Shown here piece after piece: positions 9,264 through 18,699 of a stretch of 43,452 nt of DNA. A program made the position numbers and the translations under genes. Under the pieces are notes generated by a model. That model worked only from the letters and a program-made list of their open reading frames with translations, was not told where the DNA came from and did not search any database. How positions within the stretch are numbered: position 1 is the stretch's first letter; each line of letters starts with the position of its first letter. Source of the DNA: Rachicladosporium sp. CCFEE 5018 (lineage: Eukaryota; Ascomycota; Dothideomycetes; Cladosporiales; Cladosporiaceae); the NCBI GenBank assembly GCA_002077045.2, contig KZ111176.1, positions 239,906 through 283,357 of the forward strand, given 5' to 3'.

Positions 9264-10057
9264 AACAATCTCGCCGACTAAAGTTGGAGAAAAGGTGTCA
9301 GTCATGTGTATCCGGGAAGCAGGATCGGGAGACGTGCATGACGTCCGACAAGGCCACGTGAGCTCAGTGTTGGCTGAGAGAACGTGAACGTGATGGACGT
9401 CCAGCATAGGTGCTGTCTGCAGCTCCTTGCGACTGTGATGGTGAACGCTGTAGGGGTGAACAAGGGTGAAGTACCTATAGGTGTATGTTGACCGGCGCCA
9501 CGCTGGTGGTGATCGGGGTGGAGCGCGGTGGAAGTGAGCTGCGGAGGCACGTTCGCGAATTGGGGCGCGTGCTGGCGCGGAGCTGTGTTGCAGAGAGAGG
9601 TACGCTTCGGGTACCTCGTGGGTGTGAGGAGGGGGAGATAGAGTTGTTTGATGTGAGGGGATGCAGTGATGTCGTCGGCATCAAAGGAGCGTGGTACGTG
9701 TGGCTGAGGTCCGAGTCACGCGCCCGTGCCAAGACAAATCCGAGGCGACCGCTGTGTGGGCAAGAGCTCTGACATGTACTCATCATGGAGGTCTCACTGT
9801 GACAATAGAAGAACGATACTGTAATGTAGACTAGAGCACTGTGGATCAGAGTGGCGATGATAGAGACGAATTAGTGGTAGGCTTCTCCGCACGAGAACAC
9901 TAGGCAACGCCTTGAAAGTACATGATGAGAGCGTGGACTGTCTCTCATGGTAGCTCAACGAGAGACCCCGATTGATGTGATTTTGTGACGCCTTGACAAC
10001 TAGTATGTACAGCTACTCGGCACTCCTCTCCAGCTCCACTCGACGTACATCCTACGC
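9264..10057. other. Spacer: disordered-protein promoter/5' UTR and ATP17 3' end
   Basis: 794 bp lie between two minus-strand genes. The part up to 9407 is an in-frame extension with two ATGs. Bases of about 9455-9530 are well kept in copy B and may be promoter or 5' UTR. An open frame on the minus strand (9786-9475) is Ser/Pro/Thr-rich without domain features and is not called. The ATP17 3' UTR should lie just below 10058. Confidence 0.5.
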
Positions 10058-10655
10058 TCAATGGGCGTTGTTCTTGTGGTGTCCTGCTTCAAGTCAGCTA
10101 CTTTGCCCAGCGTGTCTCCTGCCCTGGAGGAACTCACGGAGATGGAAGTAGTAGTTGTTCGCATATCCGAGCACTAGAATGCCACCAATGACATGCACAA
10201 GCGCTGCCATACTCGTCAGCCCTCCGCTTCCACAGCCTGGCCTGATCATCGCAGTCTACTCACGCATCGCCCTCGCGTTCTTCCCGTTCATGTACCGTGC
10301 CTGGTACCGCTCAATGAGACCCTTGGGTTGTGGTGCGTGTGCGGCGCCTCGGGGCAGCTTCTCGTAGAATGAGACGACTCTTTGCATGCGCGCTGCGTCT
10401 GCTGCGCCGCCGATGGCCTGCGGGTCGACATGTTAGTCTGCTGTCTGTTTCGTGTCCATTCATTCCGCTGCCAGAGACCGCGCTAGGTTGTGAGGGGTCG
10501 TAGTCGGGTTCGAATGTGGTGTTGGGAGGTATCCGGGGGGCTTCGCGATGGCTGGACTTACGGATGGGGATGCGATCTGGGAGTCTGTGTCAGCGCTATT
10601 CATCATACTCTCGTCACTATAGTCTCACCTTCGGAGGAATCAGAGTGGACACCAT
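10058..10655 (-). CDS. ATP17: ATP synthase subunit f, mitochondrial, copy A
   Basis: Five exons give 95 residues: 10655-10629, 10576-10562, 10417-10264, 10203-10138 and 10083-10058. Introns of 52, 144, 60 and 54 nt all have GT-AG ends. The protein runs MVSTLIPPKIASPS, AIGGAADAARMQRVVSFY, then a basic stretch KGLIERYQARYMNGKNAR, then one membrane helix VHVIGGILVLGYANNYYF and the tail HLRHHKNNAH. That tail and the PPKIASP start are typical of fungal subunit f of the F1Fo-ATP synthase, an Fo-sector inner-membrane subunit involved in dimer organisation. Exon 2 is a 15-nt microexon coding IASPS. The gene is divergent from the NDUFS4 gene, with 181 bp between start codons. Copy B differs at one residue (His to Pro). 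Confidence 0.93.
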
Positions 10656-10836
10656 GGCTGCGGATATTGAGCTGGTCTGAGGTCTCTTGTGATGTCGGCG
10701 CGGATGGGAGGTTGCGACTTCAATGTCTTGAAGCTTGGCGGGAAGACTGGTGGTCTGTGCGGAACGCCTCTACGACAGCGAGCATTAGAGTCCAGAGTCC
10801 CAGAAATAAATAACGAAACCACATCTCACCGCAGAC
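10656..10836. promoter_or_regulatory. Bidirectional promoter ATP17 / NDUFS4, copy A
   Basis: Only 181 bp separate the ATP17 start (10655, minus) from the NDUFS4 start (10837, plus), so both promoters must lie here or overlap the transcripts. The length is exactly the same in copy B. An A/T-rich aaataaataac lies near 10803 but is not conserved in copy B. I see no CCAAT box. A shared regulatory region for complex V and complex I subunits is inference from the geometry. Confidence 0.7.
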
Positions 10837-11626
10837 ATGGCTCCGTTACAGCGCTTCGCAGCTTCCACACTGCGAGCATCGACTCGGCCAGCCATCACAC
10901 GACGCGTACCAGCCGCCAGCACCATCGCAAGTCGCAGCGTATCAGATGCCTCGCCCGGCGACCGAGGGACATCCTCACCCTCAGCTTCGCCAGGAGCACG
11001 GCCAGGAGCTTCAGCTATGATACGGCAGGAGGGAGCATCGGAAGGACAACCCAGACATGCACCAGACTACGATGCAGTGGTGGACTACAGGACATCGTGA
11101 GTAGTCGAGTGAATTGAGATCCCATGCATGAGGCTGAGACGGTGCCCAGCAACTTTTCCCCAGTCCCCATGCGCGTAATGGACGGCTCAGAGCCCGGGCT
11201 CGACACTCCCGCCGCAGTACTATCGGGTGCGCCCACAGAGCTTCAAGCACGCACAGTTCGGCACGCCTCCCTCCAGTCCATACTCCCAATCCGCTCCCCA
11301 TATTAACAATGCCCAGTATCTACCAACCCGCCAAAACTGCCACACAATCCGGCTCCTGGCACGGCCACCACTGGCGCATGGACTGGGACGTCATGTCCAA
11401 AGGCCACCGCTGGGAGAACCCGCTCATGGGCTGGCAATCCTCCGCAGACGCCATGCAAGGCACACGACTAAGTTTCAACTCGAGGGAGGATGCGATCAAC
11501 TTTGCGAATAAGCAGGGCTACGAGTACTTCGTGCAGGAGCCGAATGAGCGGAAGTTCGTGCCCAAGGCGTATGCGAATCAGTTCTTGCATGATGCGGGGA
11601 GGCTGAAGCAAGTGAGGACGAAGTAG
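10837..11626 (+). CDS. NDUFS4: NADH:ubiquinone oxidoreductase NDUFS4-type (18-21 kDa) subunit, copy A
   Basis: Three exons (10837-11096, 11150-11260, 11317-11626) give 226 residues. The N-terminus is Arg/Ser/Ala-rich without acids, as in a mitochondrial targeting sequence. The mature part has SNFSPVPMRVMDG, then RIYQPAKTATQSG, then HHWRMDWDVMSKGHRWENPLMGW, and ends with a conserved KFVPKAYANQFLHDAGRLK. This is the accessory subunit at the base of the peripheral arm of respiratory complex I. Intron 1 is GT-AG. Intron 2 must start with GC (gcacgc) to keep the conserved VRIYQP reading, whereas copy B uses GT at the same place. Without removal the frame stops inside the intron. Both copies encode the same conserved core, so both appear functional. 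Confidence 0.92.
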
Positions 11627-12125
11627 GAGGTTGGGAGAGGTGGAATTAGGCGAGTCAGCAGTGTACATATGGGTCTAAGGAACATTCACGATGGACGCTT
11701 ACGCCATTTGACCTACGGCCCATGGCTGCTCGTTATCAGTCGGTCGTTGGACCAGTCAGTGCCTACTCCACACTACAGGTTACTGTGGTCATGCACAGGC
11801 TAAGCTACAAAGTACATGGCAAGTCTGACGTGGAGCATATGGCTCAAGTGTCGGTGCCGTCGACACGGTTCAAGCACGACACGATGCTTGGGCCGTGCTA
11901 AACATCCAGAGACGTTCCAGACAAAATCCCTGACAACCGCTATTCTATCCAGTATGAGCCATGTTGAATAGCCTCTCATGGAAACGTCCACCTACACCAG
12001 TGAAGACCTCGTCTCAGCGTCTCCTTTTGCCCGCGATAAGGGAACCAGAAGTATCACGCGACATTCCAACAACCATTCAATCCCTCAAAACATCACCCAG
12101 AGCTTCAGCCCCGCGCCACGATGTC
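11627..12125. other. Convergent spacer NDUFS4 / GNAT, copy A, unrelated to copy B
   Basis: 499 bp between two convergent genes. It shares short anchors with copy B at the left (gtgtacatatgg near 11660) and at the right (gccatgttgaat near 11957). Between those I can find no alignable sequence, although the spacers are of similar size. I see no gene or transposon ends in it. Confidence 0.6.
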
Positions 12126-13022
12126 CTACGCCCCTCCCATGACCTTCTCATCAACTCTCGGCTGCCTAACCATAATATCCAGCTCCACATGCTTCTTCGC
12201 CCTCTGCAAATAAATATTCTTCTGCAGCTCAAACCCCATCTTCCCGTAAATAATCCTGTTCACAGCATGCGAACTCTCCAAATAGCACGCCCTGCCCTCT
12301 CTATCCGCCTGGCCTGTAACGTGCTCGATGACCTTCCGGGCGTACCCTTTGCCGCGCCCCGTGGAGCGAGTACCGATGTAGACGAGATACCAGGAATCAG
12401 CGTCGACTTCTGGGCCGAGGACTTGCAACTTGGTGTCGTTCAGAAGGGGCAAGAACTCGGAGAAGAAGCGCGTTTTGCCTTCGGGGGAGAGCTGATAGTT
12501 GAGGCGCCACATGCCGGAGCGGAGAAGGGTGAGCGTGTCGTCCATGTTCTCGCCTGGTGGCATCCTGTCCGCGAGTCTCGTCAGCATCATCCAATACACT
12601 GATATCTCTGGTCTCAGCGAAGGTACTCACCAGCAAGCCACGCATTCATAGTTCGGCCCAGAACTCAGCACCAGTCCCTTCAGCAAGTGGGCATAGGCGA
12701 TGTACTCAAAGATCTTGACATGCAGCTCCCACTTCTGCTCCCTGGTCCAGTGCTCCCGATCCGGCGTATCGAGAAAGTACCACGAACTCTCGTCCTCCCT
12801 GAAAGCCTCAGCCAGCGTTTCCGCAGCCTGCTTATACTCCTCCAGCTTCAAGACCCTCACACCTTCACCCGCTGAGTTCGCTACCGCTTTATCCACAGCT
12901 TCGCGAGCTGCAGTACTCGGCACCTTGATATCCACAATCGGATGAGGTGGGTTCAAGGCGTGCTTGCTGGAGCTTGCGAGAGTGATAGTGCTGGCGCCGA
13001 TCGACTGAGCGGTTTGCGCCAT
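12126..13022 (-). CDS. GNAT-family N-acetyltransferase, copy A
   Basis: Two exons, 13022-12631 and 12564-12126, with a 66-nt GT-AG intron, give 276 residues. The N-terminal half holds a substrate-side region (KLEEYKQAAETLAEAF, then SWYFLDTPDREHW). The C-terminal half has the acetyl-CoA pyrophosphate-binding motif RSTGRGKG at about residues 197-204, followed by YARKVIEH, and CYLESSHAVNRIIYGKMGF, as in fungal GNAT proteins. It transfers an acetyl group from acetyl-CoA. The substrate cannot be read from sequence. Exon 2 differs strongly from copy B while most of exon 1 is nearly identical. Amino-acid differences include DAD/NDD and the TGQADREGRA/SKQADAEGRV stretch. Confidence 0.87.
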
Positions 13023-14025
13023 GATTGCGGATTACTTAACGCCGAGTCGAAATACGGACGTTTACTCAGCGGGATGAAGGTGCGGCCTTGTTTGCGGATG
13101 TTGCAGGAATCCGACATCGACGTGCGTGCTATGCTGGGTGGGTATGGGGTGTTGGGGAAGGGTGTCATGCAGCAGATTGGGATGTGTCGTACTAATGGTG
13201 TAGTTCAGGAAAATTTGAAGCTGTTGCAATAGTGAAAGTAGACAGGTAGGAAAGACGGACTTGGTGATACCTGGAAAGAAGACCAACATATGAAACCAGC
13301 TTACAGGTGAGGTCCTGATATACCTACGTCCGGGTGATCAATACGATTGGAAAGCCGAACGAACGCTGATCCCACGTTTGACTAGCCAGAGCTGCAGGGT
13401 CGTATCGGCCAGACCCGCAGCAAGATAGGCGGATCTAGTGGCGTGGAATGTAGGATCTTCGGGGCTGAAACAGACCAGACAATCCGAGCATATCGCTGTG
13501 ATGCTGTGAATGGGGAGTAGATAGCTACCACGCGTGCCACGACCGGTGCACGACATCGCGTGCAACATACATAGTCTCGTGTCTCTTGGATTGCAAGTGG
13601 AAGGTGACGTTGTTGGATGCCGGCTCTTCGGCACTGATCCGTTCGGCTCTGCATGCTCGATTTGGACTACTGGAGCTTGCCATCGTATCTGAGGCGAGAG
13701 ATGTAGCGGACCTCAACTAATCGAGCAATCGTCTCATCAACGAGTCGTATCAGCTGTCAAAACGCAATCCGGCAATCATAAATGCTCATAATACCACTAG
13801 TATTATCACTGCGTATGTACGAACCCACAGCTGATGGGTGCCACTGCAGCGTGGGACGATGATCAGCAGCTCAAGCCATCTGTAGCACAGTGTTGTTGTT
13901 ATACATGCCGACTCTGATCGGCAGAGCCTGGGCTATCTCTATGGATTAGTCACTACCCCATCTCATGTAACGCCTGCACGTCGCTATGCCGTGCGATCTA
14001 CTCATGCAGCTCCCGTACGTGTTCC
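13023..14025. other. Spacer GNAT promoter to RPN1 3' end, copy A
   Basis: About 1 kb between two minus-strand genes. The GNAT promoter and 5' UTR should lie just above 13022. The rest is well kept in copy B. A weak WD40-like relic at 13338-13716 is listed separately. No other gene, tRNA or repeat could be supported. Confidence 0.5.
13338..13716 (-). pseudogene. Possible WD40-repeat relic, copy A
   Basis: On the minus strand one frame reads FSPEDPTFHATRSAYLAAG followed by LADTTLQLW, which looks like a WD40 blade ending (GLADxTxxLW). A neighbouring frame upstream reads NNVTFHLQSKRHETMYVARD. The two lie in different frames with a stop between them and no clear splice sites, so if this was a gene it is broken. 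The same arrangement occurs in copy B (27556-27903). The call rests on a short motif and may be chance. Confidence 0.25.
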
Positions 14026-14882
14026 TCATGTTGCCTCCCAGTCCGGGTTCTGTCATGCTTGTCAGTCTCGAGTATAACAGTAAGGATTCAAGCTTCACTT
14101 ACCTTTCGCAGTATGCAGATCCCCTCCATCACGTTACTCAAACACAGCCACTCCTCGTCCTCAAGCTCAGCTCGCTCGCCGTATCCGAGCAGCACAGGCG
14201 TGCTCTGCGTCTGCCAACCAGTGATCGTCTTCGGTCGACCTGCTTGTCCAACAACATCCACCGCCTGACCCACCCGCACGTTGACCTGCAGCGGCTTCAG
14301 CTCCTCGTCGAGTGTGATCAGGAAGCGAGGATGCATGGCTGTGACAAGCACGTAGAGAAGGTAGTGATGGTCTCCGAGAACGAACTGCCGTGGATCGTCG
14401 ATGAGCGACAGTGTGACGGTGAGTAGTCCAGCAGTGGCCACCCGCGACAACACCGTGCGGTCGGTGTGGAATGGGTTGATGCTTAGTGTGCCCTTGCCCA
14501 TGTGGAGCAGACCTTGTGCAATGCGTACCATGAAGAGCGCATTCGCATCTCTGTGGTAGTAGCTGGCGAGCTGTCGCAATAGTTGTGCGAGACGTGCATT
14601 GTTTGTGCCTGCACCCAGCATCCCCATGGCGAAGATAGAATTGATGGCGACATCAATGTCATTGTCGTGAGTGTATCGTGAGAGGGTGTCGTAGACTTTC
14701 ATTTGCGGATTCGATGGCGAGATCAAGCCCATGGCAAGTGGCACAGCTTTCCGGATATTCGCCTCGCCGTAGTGCATGAGGTGACCAAACTGTCGCAGCA
14801 CCATCTCTTGACCGACATCCTCACCCATAGCCACGAGTGATAAGCCGAGCACGGCATACGACTGCACGAGCTGGTCTCCCGA
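14026..14882 (-). CDS. RPN1: 26S proteasome regulatory subunit RPN1, copy A, truncated by the gap
   Basis: Only the C-terminal 267 residues are present: exon 14882-14103 and a final 24-nt exon 14049-14026 coding NPDWEAT. The intron of 53 nt is GT-AG. The protein sequence matches residues 648-914 of the complete copy B and includes several proteasome/cyclosome repeats. The 5' end is cut by the N gap, so the truncation is an assembly boundary and not evidence of a pseudogene. The last intron is nearly unalignable with that of copy B apart from a shared ctgac branch-type motif. Confidence 0.93.
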
Positions 14883-14982
14883 NNNNNNNNNNNNNNNNNN
14901 NNNNNNNNNNNNNNNNNNNNNNNNNNNNNNNNNNNNNNNNNNNNNNNNNNNNNNNNNNNNNNNNNNNNNNNNNNNNNNNNNN
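14883..14982. other. Assembly gap of exactly 100 N
   Basis: One hundred consecutive N bases. A round length of 100 is the usual placeholder for a gap of unknown size. On its left RPN1 copy A is cut after codon 648 (reading from its far end). On its right the coiled-coil gene copy B starts in mid-frame. No read-through sequence exists here, so adjacency of the two copies is not demonstrated. Confidence 0.99.
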
Positions 14983-17495
14983 TGATCCTGATCCTCCAGC
15001 ATCTGAGGCTTCCAGTTCGAAGACCGATCCCAACGATCAAGGCGCTAGCGAGGAAGCGTCTGACAGCACTGAAGTTGTCATGTACGAGTCCGAGAGTCCA
15101 GATGCTGCTGTCAAAGCTCCTGAACCCGATGTCGTCTCTCCCACAAACTCAGACGACATCGAAGGCCCTGACCAAGTCTTGGGACTGACCGCGAGAGCGG
15201 GTCTCCTAGCTGCAAATGACTACACAGCTCGAGCTGGCTCCGCCACCGGTCAGGAGAGGCTCGACATGAATCGTGCTCGCATCCAGAACGAGACGCTGTT
15301 CCGTAATAACGATGTTGTGCCTTCTGCAAGGTACCCGGGCACCCCGATTGACTATCAAGCTCGATCAGAGTTGCTGGGCGCCAACGTCGGACGCTATCGT
15401 CACTTGCGCAATCAGGCGTTGTACCGCGCAGATGCTCGCGAGGCCTACAATCAAGAGCAACGAGAACAGATACATGCTCCGGAAGAGCAGATCGACGACC
15501 TTCGGTTTCGGATTCGGAGAGCGGAGCAAGAGGCTAACGACTATGGTGGTGTCAGTATCGTCGAGATGAGGGCACAGATCGCAACACTACAAGCAACTGT
15601 GGATGGTCACGCAGCGGAGACTAATATGTTGGCAGACGAGTTTGACAAGCTGGTTGCAGAGCGGGACGAGGCGCAGGCAGAGCTTGAGAGGAGGAACAAC
15701 GCTACAGCCGACCATGGTGTGCAGACTACTGATGCTTCTACTGCTGCTGCTATCTCTGGTCCCACCTACGCCTCTGCTGATACTCAGACTGACGGTGCCG
15801 CAGATGTTGACCAGAGCTCAACGACTGCTACTGCATCAGTCGGCACACAGACCGACGCAACCCAGGAGCCAGGCCTCCCAGAAGAGTGCAAAAAGCGCTG
15901 CGAAGAATTGGCATCCGAACTCAAAACCGCAAGGCAAGATACCGGCGTCAGCCTTAGATCGTTGATGGGTATCCTGCAAGTTGCGAACGCGAAGAAACGG
16001 GCAGCTTTAGCTGATGCAGAGCTGGTCACGACAGAGCTGAGCCGTCTGCAAGCACAGGTGGAAGCTGATCGACAAGCGGCTGCGCAAAGCCAGCAAGCAC
16101 TGGCACAGCAGATCGCTACTGATCATGTAGCTGTTGCAGACGCACTCCAGAGCGCCATGCAAGCCGCCGAAGTCAGGAGGCTCCAACGACAAAGTGCAAA
16201 CCGACAAGGTCACGTCGACAGACGAGTCGAGTCTGGCGTCGTCGAGCGGTACGCGAGGACTGTAGACGAACTTGAGGAGATCATAGTCGCCCGTGAGAAG
16301 GAGATTAAGGAGTACAAGGGACTGGTCAAGACCAAAGTCGCAGAGGGCGACACTTGCGACAAGAAGTGCGTCAAGCTACAAGCCGAGATCGATCGGCTCA
16401 ACGCAGAGATCGCAAGCGCACAAGAGACATTTACCGAGCAGCTCCAACAAGCTGCAAGCAACCAGGAGGACCTTGAGAGGGCTCTCGGAGGGCCCGGGAC
16501 TACGCACAAGTTTCTGTATGATGGTGAGTGCAGAAAGTGTGCGTACCTCAGACTTGAGCTGAGCGAGGAGCGACGGCGAGTCGAGATGGCTAGAGCGAGT
16601 AGGCAAAAGGCTTGGGAACAAGTGAAAGAGCTCGAAGCTGCGCTTACTGCCGTGCACGATATGAGCGGAAAATGTGGTGCCTGCAAATATGAACTAGCGA
16701 CTGCACCACAACGCGGTGAGCTTGAGGCCCAGCTTCGGGACATCAGCCGCGACCTTGAACTTGCTGTTCTCCAACGCGATGCTGCTAACGCTGAGCGGGA
16801 TGTCGCTAGCGCTGAGCGTGATGCCGCCAATGAGCTACGCGATGCCGCCAATGAGCTGCGCGATGCCGCTTACATCGAGCTCGACAACCTCCGCCGAGAC
16901 ATCACTCGTAACAATCGCGACACCGATGCGGCCTTGATCAGACAACTAGAAGAGCAGCGCCTGCAACACCAAGCCGAAGTCGCCGCCGCCGCTGCGGAGC
17001 CTCGAGGCCGAGCGCAAGCTGACCTTCAAGCACGCTAAGGTGGCCGAGAAGCTGGGGCGGGAGAAGCATGTCACGAAGCTCGAGAATGAGGAACAGGCTC
17101 GCGAGATCGAGGAGAAGGACCAGCAGATCAAGGAGCTGCTCACTAAGAGCCCGAGGACAGCAGAGTCGAGAGCTGCGCGCCAGCGGACCCGCGAGTTGGA
17201 AGGCCGTCTCCAGACGCAAGCGGACGAGATTGGTGCGCTTCGGCAGGCACTCACAGATGCCCGTGCTCGGCCCACGACCCCGGCTGCTACGATGGCGAGC
17301 AATGACCTCGACGTGACTCCTCGCGCACGACCAAGTAGGGAGTATCAGGCATCTCCAGCATTGGCCGCACGACACCACCAGGCTCAAATCCGGAGGAACG
17401 CTGAGGCTGCGGCCAGAAACACGAGACTGGGGAAGATCTTGGGCGACTTTGAGTATGTGCCCAGGGAGAAGAGGTTTCTGCATTTGAACTTGTGA
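14983..17495 (+). pseudogene. Coiled-coil protein gene, copy B: 5' missing in gap, 1-bp frameshift
   Basis: This is the second copy of the gene at 1-3219. The frame starts at the gap with DPDPPASE and runs to a stop at 17038. Around 17000 copy B has one extra C (gagcctcgag against the expected gagctcgag), which shifts the frame. The original frame resumes and stays open from about 17040 to the normal stop at 17495 (ending KRFLHLNL). The four cysteine pairs and three QT motifs are kept. The polyalanine run is shorter (3 against 7 Ala), and a 7-residue AANELRD unit is duplicated. Either the allele is broken or the single base is a sequencing error. The intact reading on both sides favours a recent event or an error. 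Confidence 0.75.
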
Positions 17496-17807
17496 GGGAT
17501 TGGGTAAAGGTAAGTGCAAGATGGGATATGTGAGTGTTCCTATGATTATCTGCATGAGTTTACAGGTTCTTCGGTATAATTCAAGCGTTTATTAGTATGT
17601 CACACAAGGGCACTGTCCTGCAGTCATTTTATCCCCAATCACAAGCTTTGACTCGTTTCTATACACTGGACGTAAACGAACTCTTGCCATCAACGACAAA
17701 GTATTATTACCACAAGGCCTTGAGTTCGTGCCCTAGGTTGTGTATGCCACCAACCAGCTTTGTGCATACAAACCATTTATCTGTACATTAGCAACTTGGA
17801 TGCAGTA
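17496..17807. other. Convergent 3' spacer, copy B
   Basis: 312 bp equivalent to 3220-3533, with frequent substitutions and small indels relative to it. No gene is seen. Confidence 0.5.
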
Positions 17808-18699
17808 CTAAGGCCAGCACTCCTGGTGTGACCAATCTCCGCTCTTATCGTCGAATGTGTACACCTGCCGCCGTCCGGTCTCCGGATCACTCAAATCAAT
17901 CGACTCCACGACCTCGGGCTTGATAACGACAACGCGGAAGTTCTTCCTCGCGATCGGGTCGTCCAGATCCTCAACCTTCGACCCCAGCTTCAAGCCCTCA
18001 TCATAAGACTCATTCACCGGCTGTCCAGGAGGTGGGTTCTTCCAGCTGCCTGTAAGTCACAATGTCAGCTCCAAGGCTCCTCGTCACGTCTCTCATTCAA
18101 GTGAATATACCCCTCATCCCCGGCGAACAATTCCCAAAATGCGCCGTCATCTCCTTACTCCAACTCCAGCCCTCCTTCCCCTCCTCCTTCACAACCCTCA
18201 TCCTACCCCCAACTTCACTCTTCACAGTCCTCACCCCACTGCTCTCCTCGCCCTCACCCTCAATATCCGGGCCCACCAGAAAGACTTCCCCCTTAATCCG
18301 CCACTGCATCTTACTCTCCTTCACCCACCACACAGCCTCGCAAGGTCCTCCACCGCCAGAGCCCTGAACGTACTTCCTGTCGTTCGCCTTCCCCGCCGAG
18401 CTGGCGAAAGCTTCGAAAGTCTTGTTCATGCGGACATCAGTCGTGAAAGTCGGGAGCTCGGATTCGTAGACACGCTCGTTCATGGGCGCGTTATTATGCT
18501 TGTTCTCCGGTAATTCAGCCCACATCCCTCGGAAAATGCAGAAGCGTGCTCGCGGGAGGAAGTCTGTAGGCGAGTCTTTTGGAGCAGGGTGTAAGGAGGC
18601 GAAGACGAACTCAGGAGAGTCCATGGAGTTCACATGCTCGAGGAAAGGCTTGCGCCAGGGCGCTGCGGGAGGCGTGTGAGGGGTGGAGAGGGACGACAT
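17808..18699 (-). CDS. Pyridoxamine 5'-phosphate oxidase-like FMN-binding protein, copy B
   Basis: Exons 18699-18111 and 18049-17808 with a 61-nt intron (donor gtatat instead of gtacgt in copy A) give 276 residues, the same length as copy A. The splice again yields the MRG-SWKNPPPGQ junction. Differences in the protein are few (for example PND to PKD, Ile to Val, Ala to Gly near the C-terminus). By contrast, the 66 codons upstream of the ATG carry six replacements, which supports their being untranslated. Family and uncertainty are as for copy A. Confidence 0.8.

Larger units (their letters stand above)
717..14882. repeat. Segmental copy A of a duplicated ~14.2 kb block
   Basis: Bases 717-14882 match 14983-29104 in the same orientation and gene order, with an offset that drifts only between about 14218 and 14276 bases. 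Every gene in the block is present twice with the same exon structure. The unit ends at the N gap in the middle of RPN1, so the copy boundary is set by the contig end and not by a recognisable repeat or transposon. Coding parts are nearly identical, while introns and spacers are often strongly diverged. The relation was seen by reading the sequence. The percent identity was not computed. Confidence 0.97.

Noticed and set aside
9475..9786. 103-codon Ser/Pro/Thr-rich minus-strand frame upstream of the disordered-protein gene
   Set aside because: It sits where promoter and 5' UTR are expected, has no domain, and its conceptual protein differs between copies as much as spacer DNA does.
16210..16851. 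213-codon minus-strand frame in the coiled-coil gene copy B
   Set aside because: Antisense shadow of a Glu/Ala/Arg-rich coiled coil. It is interrupted in the equivalent part of copy A.
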